From assembly GCF_001612555.1 (NCBI RefSeq), contig NZ_CP015110.1:2604001-2668000 (forward strand): a stretch of 64,000 nucleotides of DNA, in the 5' to 3' direction. The position numbers were made by a program, and so were the translations under genes. This stretch comes from Acinetobacter sp. TGL-Y2. Lineage in GTDB: Bacteria; Pseudomonadota; Gammaproteobacteria; Pseudomonadales; Moraxellaceae. The notes beneath the pieces were generated by a model, which worked only from the letters and a program-made list of their open reading frames with translations, was not told the DNA's origin and searched no databases. Shown here piece after piece: positions 8,074 to 16,983 of this stretch. Positions within the stretch are counted from its first letter, which is position 1. The number at the start of each line of letters is the position of its first letter.

Positions 8074-9113
8074 GGCTTTGTTGCACAAAGCTGTTCTTAA
8101 AGGCATCTTCATCAATATAATTTCTAAATGAATAAGCCAACACCTAAAATCTATCGGACAACCAATTGGTCTTCCTATAATCGAGCCTTAATCAACCGAG
8201 GAAATATCTCCATTTGGTTTGATCCTAACACTCAATGGTATGCTCAGCCAAAAGGTAAACAAGGTCGAAATCAAACATATTCCGATACAGCTATTCAATG
8301 CTGCTTAATGATCAAATCCTTATTTCGACTCTCTTTACGTATGGTCACAGGCTTTGTCCAAAGCCTCATTAAACTTTGTAGATTAGGCTGGACCGCACCA
8401 GATTACTCTACCCTCTGCAGAAGACAAAAGCACATTGATATTGCGGTTAGTTACCAAAAGAGCCGTGATGGACTGCATCTACTTATAGACTCCACTGGCT
8501 TAAAGTTTCTAGGTGAAGGTGAATGGAAACGTAAGAAACATCAGCCTGAATACCGTCGCCAATGGCGTAAACTTCATATCGGTATAAATGCTGAAACCCT
8601 GCAAATACGTGCTGTTCAGCTCACGACGAACAATGTGAGTGACTCTCAGGTTCTTGGCAACTTGCTTGCTCAAATTCCATTGGATGAGCAGATTGACTCT
8701 GTCTATACAGATGGGGCTTATGACACGAAACACTGCTGACAAGTCATTTCAGATCGACAAGCGCATGCTGTGATTCCGCCAAGAAAGAATGCAAAGCCTT
8801 GGAAAGACAAACAAGCGAGGTCTATAGAGCGGAATGAGTTATTGAAAACAGTCAAAACGGCTAGGAAGAGCCCTTTGGAAAAAATGGTCCGGTTATCATC
8901 GTCGAAGTTTGGTAGAAACCAAGATGCATTGCATCAAATTATTGGGAGATAAATTAACGGCAAGGAGTTTCTCTAGTCAGGTGAATGAGATTCATGCACG
9001 TGTAGCAGTCTTGAATAAATTCACGGAATTAGGCCGCCCTCATACCCAAATTGTATCTTAAATTTGGATCCTTTGGGATAGCTCTGCCTCTCAAGCATTT
9101 GTGCAACAAAGCC
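8074..9113 (+). mobile_element. IS5-family, IS903-group element (IS17-like), copy 1
   Basis: A 1040-bp element with matching terminal inverted repeats GGCTTTGTTGCACAAA and TTTGTGCAACAAAGCC. The internal transposase is inactivated. The 9-bp flanks (left ACTGTAGAG, right GAGTAAAAG) are not a target duplication, so one side has been rearranged since insertion. A second copy, 1039 bp, lies in the same orientation at 18868-19906. Confidence 0.9.
8128..9061 (+). pseudogene. Inactivated IS5-family transposase, copy 1
   Basis: DDE transposase of the IS903 group. The reading frame runs from ATG 8128 through STLCRRQKHID and LLIDSTGLKFLGEGEW but meets a TGA at about 8737, where the aligned second copy reads a sense codon (AGA). 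A one-base insertion follows near 8855 (AAAACGG here, AAACGC in copy 2), which shifts the frame before the conserved C-terminal YHRRSLVETKMHCIKLLGD region. Translation past the stop resumes with VISDRQAHAVIPPRKNAK, so the inactivation is by point changes and not by loss of sequence. Confidence 0.9.
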
Positions 9114-9401
9114 GAGTAAAAGTGAAACATTAATATTTTTGGTAGTGCTAAAAACCAACGTGTAATAATTCATTTATATATTTTAATATCAATAACTTAT
9201 TATTTTTATCACGTCGTATTCATGCACTACCAAATTTTTATCTACTGCAAGACCAGGAATAGCAGCTGAAGTTTTGTCAAAACTTAAGATGAAAACATAG
9301 TTTTTTAATATACCCTCAAACATTTTGTATAATTCTGCTGCTTCTTTTATTGATGAGGAAATAGCAATTTCAGCTATAAGTTCTTTTAAGCCTAAATTCA
9401 T
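9114..9401 (-). pseudogene. Gene remnant interrupted by a MITE and cut by IS copy 1
   Basis: A minus-strand frame starts at ATG 9401 and encodes MNLGLKELIAEIAISSS... up to AVDKN, then runs into the 91-bp repeat at 9141-9231. Removing that repeat and one copy of its 8-bp target duplication rejoins the frame as VDKNINVSLLL, which continues until the IS edge at 9113. The original protein was therefore longer and has lost its C-terminus. No family is recognised. The apparent C-terminal residues VVHEYDVIKIISY are encoded by the repeat. Confidence 0.6.
9141..9231. mobile_element. MITE-like 91-bp element, copy 1
   Basis: Begins GGTAGTGC and ends GCACTACC; the terminal repeats extend imperfectly to about 22 bp, ending in a shared ACGTG. 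It is flanked by ATATTTTT and AAATTTTT, a target duplication with one mismatch. It is identical over its whole length to 18347-18437. It has no coding capacity, so it is a non-autonomous element. The 8-bp duplication and the GGTAGTGC end loosely resemble IS1-type termini, but the parent element is not in the window. Confidence 0.75.
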
Positions 9402-9565
9402 ATTAAATTATCTCTAAGGGTAAGTTTGTGCAATAAATCCATTATGATTTGTAAAGCTTTTAAAGTCATAACTTCTATCAGTATGTAAGATTTACGATTC
9501 AATTAAGTGTAATTTTGATTCAAGATCATGTGTAAACTTATTTCAGAACAGAAAAGTTCTATCAA

Positions 9566-9594
9566 AGAAAAAGCCTCACTTAAGTGTGAGGCCT
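9566..9594 (-). terminator. Terminator of the indC-tautomerase-MFS operon
   Basis: On the minus strand: GCCTCAC, ACTTAA, GTGAGGC, then TTTTTCTTT. It lies just after the MFS stop codon and closes the pigment operon. Confidence 0.75.
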
Positions 9595-9603
9595 TGTGAA
9601 CTT

Positions 9604-10821
9604 TTAAGCTCTATGGCCTATCTTAAAACCATGCTTCCTATTTTTAAATACTATAAAAATAGCAATTATTGATAGAATACTCATTGTTATTGTGAATGAA
9701 GATGGACCCACTTTCTGAAGTAAAATCCCCCCTAAAATCCCACCACTAGCAACTGCAAGGTTAAAAATGGTAACAAGCATTGCTTGTGCTATATCGGCTT
9801 CACTTCCAGCAGTATCTGCCATTGCTGTTTGAAGCAGTGTAGGTGCTCCACCAAATGACACACCCCACAATACAATGCCAGCTAATACAAACCAAGTTTG
9901 AGTTATATCGATGCCGATTAAAATAGCCGATAAAGCAAAGCCAAATAAGCTTATTATCGTAAGAGCACGTAAAGAACTATCGATAAAAGCACCTGTAACC
10001 CAAATTCCAAAAATTGATGAGATACCAAACAATAGAAGTATTAAGTCAAGTTTCGCACCTAGTCCAACATATGTTAAATATGGTGAAATAAAGGTGTAAA
10101 GTATATTGTGAGCAAATATCCATAAAAATATTACAGCTAATACTGAGCGAATACCCGGATGTAAAAATACATCTTTAACAGATGGTCTTTTTTCAACTTT
10201 TTGCCCAAGTATATTTGGAATAATCGTCTGAACCCATACCAATAAAAGTATAGCTAAGGCTGAAATTATCCAGAATACCCCTCTCCATCCTAAAAGACTC
10301 CCCAACCATGTTCCAAGTGGAACTCCCATGCATAAAGCAATAGGTTGCCCAACTCCAACAATTGCTAAAGCCTTTCCTTGTAGGTTTGGTGAAACTATAT
10401 TCCGAGCATATCCGGCAAGTAACCCCCAAATAATGCCTGCAGCCATTCCGGCAATTAACCTAGCTATTAGTATTACGGTATAACTAGAGGACAAGGCTGT
10501 TATCGTATTGAAAATTAGTAAACCAGCTATTGCAAATAAAAATAAAGGTTTACGTGACCAACTACGAGTTGAGGCGACAACAGGGATTGCAGCAATTACG
10601 GACCCTAATGCATACACTGAAATTAATTGCCCTGCATAAGCCTCCGATACATTTAAGTCTGAACTTATTAAGCTTAACAAGCCAGCTGGTATGGTTTCAG
10701 TCATAATGGTGATAAAACCAGCTAAAGCAAAGGCTAATAATTTTAATATTGGTAATTTCTCTTTACCATTCAAACTATTTTCTGCTCCACTACTTTCCAA
10801 AGTATTATTTTGAGTACTCAT
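9604..10821 (-). CDS. MFS efflux transporter (DHA1, AraJ/YdhP-like)
   Basis: A 405-residue integral membrane protein with a hydrophilic N-terminus (about 1-25) and about twelve hydrophobic segments. The motif-A-like loop between TM2 and TM3 reads STRSWSRKPLFL, and GKALAIVGVGQPIALCMGVPLGTWLG resembles the motif-C-type glycine-rich helix of drug-H+ antiporters. It is the last gene of a tight operon, nine bases after the tautomerase gene and terminated by the hairpin at 9566-9594. The context suggests export of the pigment, its precursor or a related toxic product; sugar or drug efflux is the family alternative. It is intact and visibly A/T-rich like the rest of the cluster. Confidence 0.85.
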   Translation of the reverse strand: MSTQNNTLESSGAENSLNGKEKLPILKLLAFALAGFITIMTETIPAGLLSLISSDLNVSEAYAGQLISVYALGSVIAAIPVVASTRSWSRKPLFLFAIAGLLIFNTITALSSSYTVILIARLIAGMAAGIIWGLLAGYARNIVSPNLQGKALAIVGVGQPIALCMGVPLGTWLGSLLGWRGVFWIISALAILLLVWVQTIIPNILGQKVEKRPSVKDVFLHPGIRSVLAVIFLWIFAHNILYTFISPYLTYVGLGAKLDLILLLFGISSIFGIWVTGAFIDSSLRALTIISLFGFALSAILIGIDITQTWFVLAGIVLWGVSFGGAPTLLQTAMADTAGSEADIAQAMLVTIFNLAVASGGILGGILLQKVGPSSFTITMSILSIIAIFIVFKNRKHGFKIGHRA

Positions 10822-10830
10822 TTAGCAATC

Positions 10831-11055
10831 CTAATAATTTGGAGATTTATGTAATAAATTTGCACGATTAAGAATCTCAGGTATATAAACTTTTTGATTC
10901 CATTCAGTTGCTTTGATTGGTTCAAGTGCAATGGAGATAGCACCAGCCTCACATTCAAAAATGCTTAAAAATACCTGAGAGATTCCCTCATTGATTTTTA
11001 GTAATTGATCATCCGTTAAAGGTTGTTCAAAATATTTAATGTTGATATGTGGCAT
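10831..11055 (-). CDS. 4-oxalocrotonate-tautomerase-family protein (PptA-like)
   Basis: A 74-residue protein that starts Met-Pro, so removal of Met exposes the N-terminal Pro that acts as the catalytic base in this superfamily. The beta-alpha-beta unit is visible: PHINIKYFE, helix QLLKINEGISQVFLSIF, then AISIALEPI. The YIPEIL segment near the end is also typical of the PptA-like group. It sits 11 bases after the synthetase and nine before the MFS gene, so it is part of the same transcript. A role in shuttling the imine/enamine or keto/enol forms of the pigment precursor is plausible but inferred. Confidence 0.8.
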   Translation of the reverse strand: MPHINIKYFEQPLTDDQLLKINEGISQVFLSIFECEAGAISIALEPIKATEWNQKVYIPEILNRANLLHKSPNY

Positions 11056-11066
11056 TAATTAATTCT

Positions 11067-14000
11067 CTAAGCTAATTTATTTTTTTGATTTTTAAAAACT
11101 TCAATTTCTTCGATTAGATCGATAATCTCATCAACACCATCTGGTTTTAAAATTTTGTAGTGATCTGTTAAAATATCTAGTACAAGTGGCTTTTCTGTTA
11201 AATGCTCTATGACTTGCTCAACAAATGAATAATCATCACCTACGGCTTTAAAAATAGTTATAGGCGCATTCACTTTATGTTCTAACATTTCTGTAAAGGT
11301 ATATTTAAACTCATATGTAAGTTCGACAATGTTAGAAATTTTTTGAATTAGGCCGCGATCTAGACCAGATAATTGATCAATAATTAATTCAATAAATTTA
11401 GCTTTGGTATCTATTTTTTCTAAAGTTTCAGCTATTTTATTATCGGGTAGTCTGCCTGCAAATACTGAATATAAAATCGATAAAAAAGCATCATCTGAAT
11501 AACAGTATTGTCCGTCTTCTTTAAAAGCTGCTGTTCTGATTTTTGGAGAACCTGGTGCGATCAATAGAAGATTATCTACAATATCCCCCATTGCTTCCAA
11601 CTGGTAAGCTACTTCAAATGCAACACGAGCTCCAAATGAATACCCCCATAGTGTATAGGGACCATGTGGCTGATGTTGCTTAAGCATTGCTACATCATTT
11701 TTTGCCATATCAGCGATAGATGAATAGGGTTCTTCACCATCATTAATACCAAATGCTTGAATACCCAAAAAAGATCTATTCCTTCCAATCTTAAAAGCAA
11801 GTGATCGAAGATTCATAGGATAGCCACCTAAACCTGGCCAACAATATATAGGACGCTTTAAATACTTCCCATTATTGAGATTAACAAGTCGAGAAGTTTG
11901 ATTTTGGGTTGTCTCATCTACTTTGATAGCTAAAGATTCAATAGTAGAGTTACTAAAAATAGTTTGAAGAGGAAGTTTGATATTTAGGGATTTATTAATA
12001 AAATGAATTATTGATACAGCTGACAATGAATCACCACCAATTTCAAAGAAATCATCCAAAATAGAAATCTCTTCTATCTCCATTACCTTTCTCCAAATAT
12101 CGGCAATTTTATTTTCTATGGTATTCCGTGGTAGAACTATATCTCGCTTAAGCTGCACGTACTTAATGTTCGCCTTCAATTGCTCGACATTGACTTTCCC
12201 ATTCGCAGTGAGGGGGATTTCATCAAGTATAACGATCTGACTAGGCACCATATAAGTTGGAAGTATATTTTCTAAATCTTGTTTTAATATCTCAGATGGA
12301 CCTTTTGCATGAATCGAATCTTCTTTCATACATTCGTTAAGCAGTTGTTTTTCACTAACGCCTCCAGCCAATGCAAAATATGAAGCATGGTGTTTTAACC
12401 CACTCTGACTTAGTAAATGCTCTAAGCGTTTAGCAGTTGCCAAATCATTTCCAGTTTTGGAGCTATATCCAGAAGACATCAAACCAATTCTTTGATCATT
12501 CATTTGTAATGTCTGTAAACTCCGTCCAAACTGAATATAATCATCCCATTTCGATTCATTTAATTTGACTATAGCGACCCCGAAACTTGCCTGCTCATAA
12601 GTTCTTTGATTGATTGCAATAACGTGTTTTTTTTGTATTACGTCTTCAGAATTTTTTTTTAATTTACCTTGATCATAATGATAAAGACCCTTTGGCAAAT
12701 CACTGACTGTATCTGCTTGAACAAAAAAATCTAAATTTGAATAATTATCAATATGTTCATATTGAATTAATGGGTAACTACCAAGATATTTATGTCCAGC
12801 TCCACAATATAGCGTATCCATGATTTCCGGGGCTAGAAAACCCGTTCCAACACCTAAGCCATATTCTGGTAATACATTATCTAATAGACCTAAAAGATGA
12901 CCAGCTTCCATTTCTAGCACTTCTATTACATTATTTTTATAGACAGCTTCGATGGCACTTTCTTTACCAACTAAATGAACAGTAATTTTTTCAAAATTAC
13001 TGTTCATTGTTAGTTTACTAATCTGTATCAGTTCATGAGATAGTGGATTAAAGTAATATATCCCTGCTTCAATACCATTTAAGCCCTCAATCTGTAGATA
13101 CATTTGATTTGCATACAATGCCCCAGGTGATGCATATGCATATTTTGGCAATAAACGTTCTTCACTGTAGAATGGTCCTAAATTCCTTAAAATCTCACCT
13201 AATAGATCTAAAGATATTTGTTGCGTTCCTATTAAGTTCTTATTTTTAATTTCGAAATTAAGTAAGTCAGTTATACATTTTTGACTAATTTCATCTCCCT
13301 CATAGAACCTATATGATTTTCGAGCAAATGCTCGAGAATGTTGTTTTTGATTAGCTTGTTTTCCTGAAAGTGGGATCGTTAAATTATCTAAATTATTAGT
13401 ATGGCGTATTCCTAGTTGGCTTAATTGAGCCTTTACTTGGGTACGACTAGTCTTAGAGAGATGATGATCGCCTTGATCCATAAGTATTGCTTCACGAGGA
13501 TTAAGTTCTATACAAGCAACTAAATTTTCAATGTGAGTATCATCATCTTTGTTGACAAAAACAGCAGCACTTTTAACCCAATCGTGGTTTTCGACAGCAA
13601 CTCGAATTTCATCTAGCTCTATCCGATGTCCACGTAATTTAATTTGATTGTCTGCACGACCAATAAACTGAATAGTGCCATCAGTATTTTTACTAACTAA
13701 GTCCCCAGTCTTATAAGCTCTTACTGTTTCTTGATTAATATTTATTGTAATAAAAGTTTCTGCAGTTTGTTCAGGTTTAGCTAAGTAACTGCGAGCAACT
13801 TGAAGACCAGAAATATATAATTCACCAATAGTATTGAAATCCTCTACCAAACTTCTATTTTCTTGGTCAAGAATATAGTAATGAGTATTGGAAACTGGAA
13901 AGCCAATTGACACTACTTTGGGAGATTTATCTAAATATTCTGAAGTTACAGTTAATGCGGAGCTATTGATTGTACACTCAGTTGGTCCGTATAAATTAAC

Positions 14001-14942
14001 AAGAATAGTTTCGGGCATTATATTGAGACAAGATCTAGCTAATTTTCTTGTTAAAGCCTCTCCTCCACTAAATATATAATTCAATGAATTACATTCTGTA
14101 AATTCAGGTTCACTGATTAATGCTTGAAGCAATGTAGGAACACACTGTAAAACGGTTACGTTATGTTTTTTTATGGTTTCAATCAGCGCAAACGGATCAC
14201 GATAAGCTCCTGGTGCAGCCATTACTACCGTTGCTCCTAGAACAACAGATAATAATTCCCACTGTGCCGCATCGAAACTCATTGGGGTTTTACGCAAAAT
14301 AATTTGTTGACTATTAATTTGATATACTGTGTTTAGCCAAAGCAGTTGATTAACTATGCTTTTATGCTGAATTTCTACTCCTTTAGGTCGGCCTGTCGTT
14401 CCTGATGTGTAAATTACATAAGCAAGTGATTCAGTGTCAGTAAACTGCTTTTCTTCGTTTATTTCACTATTAGTTGCTAAACTTTCTATTGTTAAAAAGA
14501 TTACATCTTTTAGACCAAGATTTTTCAGGGTTTTTAGAAAAATTGACTGTGTAAAAATAATTTTTAAACCTGAATCTTCAATCATGTAGCGAATACGATC
14601 TTCCGGATATTCTGGAGCTAAAGGCAGATATGAGCATCCTGCTTTAAGTATTCCAAATGTACCAACCATCATATCAATAGAGGGCTCTACATAAATTCCA
14701 ACACAACTTTCTTGTGTTACACCTTTTGCTATTAACGCCTGTGATACTAGGTTGCTTTGATCATCTAATTCCTTAAACGTTAAATTTCCATTTTCTGTTA
14801 TGACTCCTGTTTTTTGTGGAGTTAATCGCACTTGGATTTCAAATAAATCCATAACTGTTTTTGGGTATAACATATTAAGATTTTCATCTTTATAATCAAT
14901 ATTTAGGGAACTTTCTTGCTCTAGTAAAACTTTATTTGACAT
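11067..14942 (-). CDS. indC: Indigoidine-type NRPS (A-Ox-T-TE), BpsA/IndC-like
   Basis: Single-module nonribosomal peptide synthetase of 1291 residues, the length and order of blue-pigment synthetases that turn two L-glutamines into indigoidine. Adenylation domain about 25-480 with YVIYTSGTTGRPKG (A3), SFDAAQWE (A4), NLYGPTECT (A5), YKTGD (A7) and GRADNQIKLRGHRIELDE (A8). An FMN-type oxidase is inserted before A10, about 535-870, with KSYRFYEGD, YASPGALYANQMY, VYKNNVIEVLEME and MSSGYSSKTGN. A10 is LTANGKVN near 912. The carrier domain has DDFFEIGGDSLS with phosphopantetheine Ser972. The thioesterase has GYSFG (Ser1102) and His1261. All core residues are present. No phosphopantetheinyl transferase is in the window, so one elsewhere must activate it. 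Expressed from its own promoter region with a perfect palindrome 100 bases upstream. Confidence 0.93.
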   Translation of the reverse strand: MSNKVLLEQESSLNIDYKDENLNMLYPKTVMDLFEIQVRLTPQKTGVITENGNLTFKELDDQSNLVSQALIAKGVTQESCVGIYVEPSIDMMVGTFGILKAGCSYLPLAPEYPEDRIRYMIEDSGLKIIFTQSIFLKTLKNLGLKDVIFLTIESLATNSEINEEKQFTDTESLAYVIYTSGTTGRPKGVEIQHKSIVNQLLWLNTVYQINSQQIILRKTPMSFDAAQWELLSVVLGATVVMAAPGAYRDPFALIETIKKHNVTVLQCVPTLLQALISEPEFTECNSLNYIFSGGEALTRKLARSCLNIMPETILVNLYGPTECTINSSALTVTSEYLDKSPKVVSIGFPVSNTHYYILDQENRSLVEDFNTIGELYISGLQVARSYLAKPEQTAETFITININQETVRAYKTGDLVSKNTDGTIQFIGRADNQIKLRGHRIELDEIRVAVENHDWVKSAAVFVNKDDDTHIENLVACIELNPREAILMDQGDHHLSKTSRTQVKAQLSQLGIRHTNNLDNLTIPLSGKQANQKQHSRAFARKSYRFYEGDEISQKCITDLLNFEIKNKNLIGTQQISLDLLGEILRNLGPFYSEERLLPKYAYASPGALYANQMYLQIEGLNGIEAGIYYFNPLSHELIQISKLTMNSNFEKITVHLVGKESAIEAVYKNNVIEVLEMEAGHLLGLLDNVLPEYGLGVGTGFLAPEIMDTLYCGAGHKYLGSYPLIQYEHIDNYSNLDFFVQADTVSDLPKGLYHYDQGKLKKNSEDVIQKKHVIAINQRTYEQASFGVAIVKLNESKWDDYIQFGRSLQTLQMNDQRIGLMSSGYSSKTGNDLATAKRLEHLLSQSGLKHHASYFALAGGVSEKQLLNECMKEDSIHAKGPSEILKQDLENILPTYMVPSQIVILDEIPLTANGKVNVEQLKANIKYVQLKRDIVLPRNTIENKIADIWRKVMEIEEISILDDFFEIGGDSLSAVSIIHFINKSLNIKLPLQTIFSNSTIESLAIKVDETTQNQTSRLVNLNNGKYLKRPIYCWPGLGGYPMNLRSLAFKIGRNRSFLGIQAFGINDGEEPYSSIADMAKNDVAMLKQHQPHGPYTLWGYSFGARVAFEVAYQLEAMGDIVDNLLLIAPGSPKIRTAAFKEDGQYCYSDDAFLSILYSVFAGRLPDNKIAETLEKIDTKAKFIELIIDQLSGLDRGLIQKISNIVELTYEFKYTFTEMLEHKVNAPITIFKAVGDDYSFVEQVIEHLTEKPLVLDILTDHYKILKPDGVDEIIDLIEEIEVFKNQKNKLA

Positions 14943-15040
14943 AGGTATTGTTTCCTAATTTATTTTGTCAATTAATAATTGAATGACAAACACCGATACT
15001 TCCTATATTGGTAATATTTATGTTTGATAATTTCTACTTA

Positions 15041-15064
15041 GTACTGGAATGATCATTCCAGTAC
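15041..15064. promoter_or_regulatory. Perfect 24-bp palindrome: operator candidate for indC
   Basis: GTACTGGAATGA followed by its exact reverse complement, between the racemase-like gene and the synthetase, about 100 bases upstream of the indC start. Related sites occur at 16850-16873 (17 of 24 identical by eye) and 17575-17598 (14 of 24). The shared core is CTGGAA...TTCCA. The set fits operators of the cluster's own TetR regulator. Confidence 0.7.
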
Positions 15065-15076
15065 TTGGCAAAAAAA

Positions 15077-15826
15077 TTAGTGTCTCTCAAGTAAACTACC
15101 AAAATTACTTAAATTATCTTGAATTCCACTTTCGCGTAACGCATGCCAATATAAGACGACATTATTAGATATCACTGGCTTATTTAACCACTTTTCAGCA
15201 ATCATGGCAGCTCTAGCCATTGTCACATTCGTTCCAACTTGAACAATTGCCTCAACAGACTGCGTATCAACATCTTTAATTGCACTAAATATTTGTTGCT
15301 CAGTGATATGTGAAATACGTTCAGGACTAGCTCCCCCCAAACCTTTAATAGCTACAACATCATAGCCATTTTCAGTAAAAAAACGACTAACTGTATTATC
15401 ACCTACAGGTAAATAGGGTGTTAATACAGCAATACGCTTTATATTGCCTAATACATTCAAGGCCGCTTTATATGCATCTGGACTAGTTGTAATGGGGATA
15501 CCTTTACTCATAGACTCAAAAGACCCTACAGTCTTTTCATGACTACCGAATCCATCCCAATAACTTTCTGGAGATACCCCAACAATAATTCTATCTGGTT
15601 TACATGTAGCTAAACTTTCAATAGCAGCTTCAGTTGAAAGTCTGATATCTTTAATTACATTCTGGAAACCAGGCTGTTGTTCCATCAATCGATCTTTAAT
15701 CAACATTCTACTTGTATGATTAGTTACACCATAAGGACGTAATGCCTCAGTTTCAGGTTGCATAGAGGTATTTGTCGAGGGTAGGATTAAACCCATTTTT
15801 AAACGAAAACCTAGTGAAAAGCTCAT
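15077..15826 (-). CDS. Asp/Glu racemase / maleate isomerase-like protein
   Basis: A 249-residue protein of the aspartate/glutamate racemase superfamily, closest in pattern to maleate isomerase/arylmalonate decarboxylase: MGLILPSTNTSMQPE near the N-terminus, IIVGVSPESYWDG at about 80-92, RIAVLTPYLP at about 131-140 and IVQVGTNVTMAR at about 194-205. The two catalytic cysteines expected after the third strand and in the (C)TN motif are not there: the positions read V-S and G, and the only Cys is Cys75 in LATCKPDR. It may be a non-racemising member. It lies between the HIBADH-like gene and indC on the same strand. A role on glutamine, glutamate or the cyclic imide is speculative. Confidence 0.75.
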   Translation of the reverse strand: MSFSLGFRLKMGLILPSTNTSMQPETEALRPYGVTNHTSRMLIKDRLMEQQPGFQNVIKDIRLSTEAAIESLATCKPDRIIVGVSPESYWDGFGSHEKTVGSFESMSKGIPITTSPDAYKAALNVLGNIKRIAVLTPYLPVGDNTVSRFFTENGYDVVAIKGLGGASPERISHITEQQIFSAIKDVDTQSVEAIVQVGTNVTMARAAMIAEKWLNKPVISNNVVLYWHALRESGIQDNLSNFGSLLERH

Positions 15827-15901
15827 TAAAATCTCTCAAAGCCGATATATAATATCGGCATCATTTAAAAATATAATTATTAAAAAGATTGGTGCTTATT
15901 T

Positions 15902-16777
15902 TTATTTTGCGAAGTAAGTTGCTGCCATATCTTTATCACCATGTCCTGCATCTTGAGCTCGTTTGAAACGAGCTAAGCCAGCTTCAACACCATCAACTTT
16001 TACACCAGCTTTCTTAGATGCATCTATCACTAAATTAGCATCTTTGACAGCATTATCTAGTGAAAAGCTTGCGTCAAAATTTCCAGATAAAATTGCGGCT
16101 GACTTTAATTGAAAATACATATTATCCATTGGTCCACCTTTAACTACTTCAATGATATTAGCAGGATCTACATCAAGAGCCTCTGCGATTGATAATGCTT
16201 CTGCAATACCATGAGTCAGTGCAAAAGCCCAACTATTTAATGCAAGTTTAAGCTTACTGCTTTCGCCTGGTTTATCTGATACCCATACAGTTCGTTGACC
16301 AATCGCATCAAAGACACCCTGAGCAATATCTTTGTCCTCATTAGGACCTGAAGCAATAATAATTAATTTACCTTGCTCTGCTGGCCCTTTTGTACCTTGC
16401 ACTGGAGCATCGTAATACTTCAAACCATTGTCTAAAGCAAATTTCTCAAGTTCAGCATTACCTTCAATCCCAACTGTACTTGATTGGATCCAAATGGTCC
16501 CTTTTGCCAAAGCAGGCAAAGCTAATTTCATTGCATTTAGTACAGCTGGACCATCAGTAAGCATAGTCAAAACAATATCTGCACCACGAACCGCATCACT
16601 AGCATGTTCATAAACTGAAATATCAGAATCCAACAATGCTTTAGCTTTGTCTAAGCTACGATTCCAAGCTTTAACTTCAAAACCATTTTTTTGTAAGTTT
16701 CTTGCTATTGCAGCACCCATAACTCCAGTACCTAAAACTGCAACTGTCAAATCATTTACGTTTACCGGCTTGTTCAT
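15902..16777 (-). CDS. NAD(P)-dependent beta-hydroxyacid dehydrogenase-like enzyme
   Basis: A 291-residue member of the 6-phosphogluconate/3-hydroxyisobutyrate dehydrogenase superfamily, which also contains glyoxylate and imine reductases. Rossmann motif VLGTGVMGAAIARNL near the N-terminus, with AWNRS after the second strand suggesting NADP(H). The substrate loop is DAPVQGTKGPAEQGKL, and the catalytic Lys lies in SSKLKLALNSW, the spacing of GLYR1-type enzymes. The start at 16777 is chosen because GGAGG lies just upstream; a TTG 12 bases earlier overlaps that ribosome site. An operator-like dyad lies 73 bases upstream of the start. The substrate is unknown; reduction of a keto or imino shunt product of pigment synthesis would fit the context. 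Confidence 0.8.
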   Translation of the reverse strand: MNKPVNVNDLTVAVLGTGVMGAAIARNLQKNGFEVKAWNRSLDKAKALLDSDISVYEHASDAVRGADIVLTMLTDGPAVLNAMKLALPALAKGTIWIQSSTVGIEGNAELEKFALDNGLKYYDAPVQGTKGPAEQGKLIIIASGPNEDKDIAQGVFDAIGQRTVWVSDKPGESSKLKLALNSWAFALTHGIAEALSIAEALDVDPANIIEVVKGGPMDNMYFQLKSAAILSGNFDASFSLDNAVKDANLVIDASKKAGVKVDGVEAGLARFKRAQDAGHGDKDMAATYFAK

Positions 16778-16849
16778 TTTTACCTCCAATGTTTGTTAAA
16801 TATTAAAATTTGATTTAGATAAATTAAAAAAATATCTCCAATAAATACA

Positions 16850-16873
16850 CACCTGTAACGACCATTCCAATAC
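16850..16873. promoter_or_regulatory. Operator-like dyad before the HIBADH-like gene
   Basis: CACCTGTAACGA then CCATTCCAATAC; 17 of 24 positions match the palindrome at 15041-15064, and the downstream context (TACTT-GCAAAAAA) is also shared between the two sites. It is in the promoter region of the HIBADH-like gene, which it probably controls together with the racemase-like gene. Confidence 0.55.
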
Positions 16874-16983
16874 TTTGCAAAAAAAATTACATTTGTTAAG
16901 CAGTGAAAATTTGTGTCATTACCCAAGTATATATCTGAATATAAATATCATTCACATTCAGATATATACTCAAAATAAATTCT

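Noticed and set aside
9141..9232. The 91-bp repeat as an integron attC or XerC/D pdif site
   Set aside because: The ends lack the attC core (GTTRRRY) and the XerC/XerD half-sites; the 8-bp target duplications show a transposition product.
9189..9401. A complete 70-residue gene on the minus strand
   Set aside because: Its last 13 residues are encoded by the inserted MITE; the real gene was longer.
11067..14942. Reading the large synthetase as a siderophore (acinetobactin- or fimsbactin-type) NRPS
   Set aside because: There is no condensation or heterocyclisation domain, the oxidase is inserted inside the adenylation domain, and there are no siderophore receptor or catechol genes nearby. The A-Ox-T-TE order fits indigoidine synthetases.
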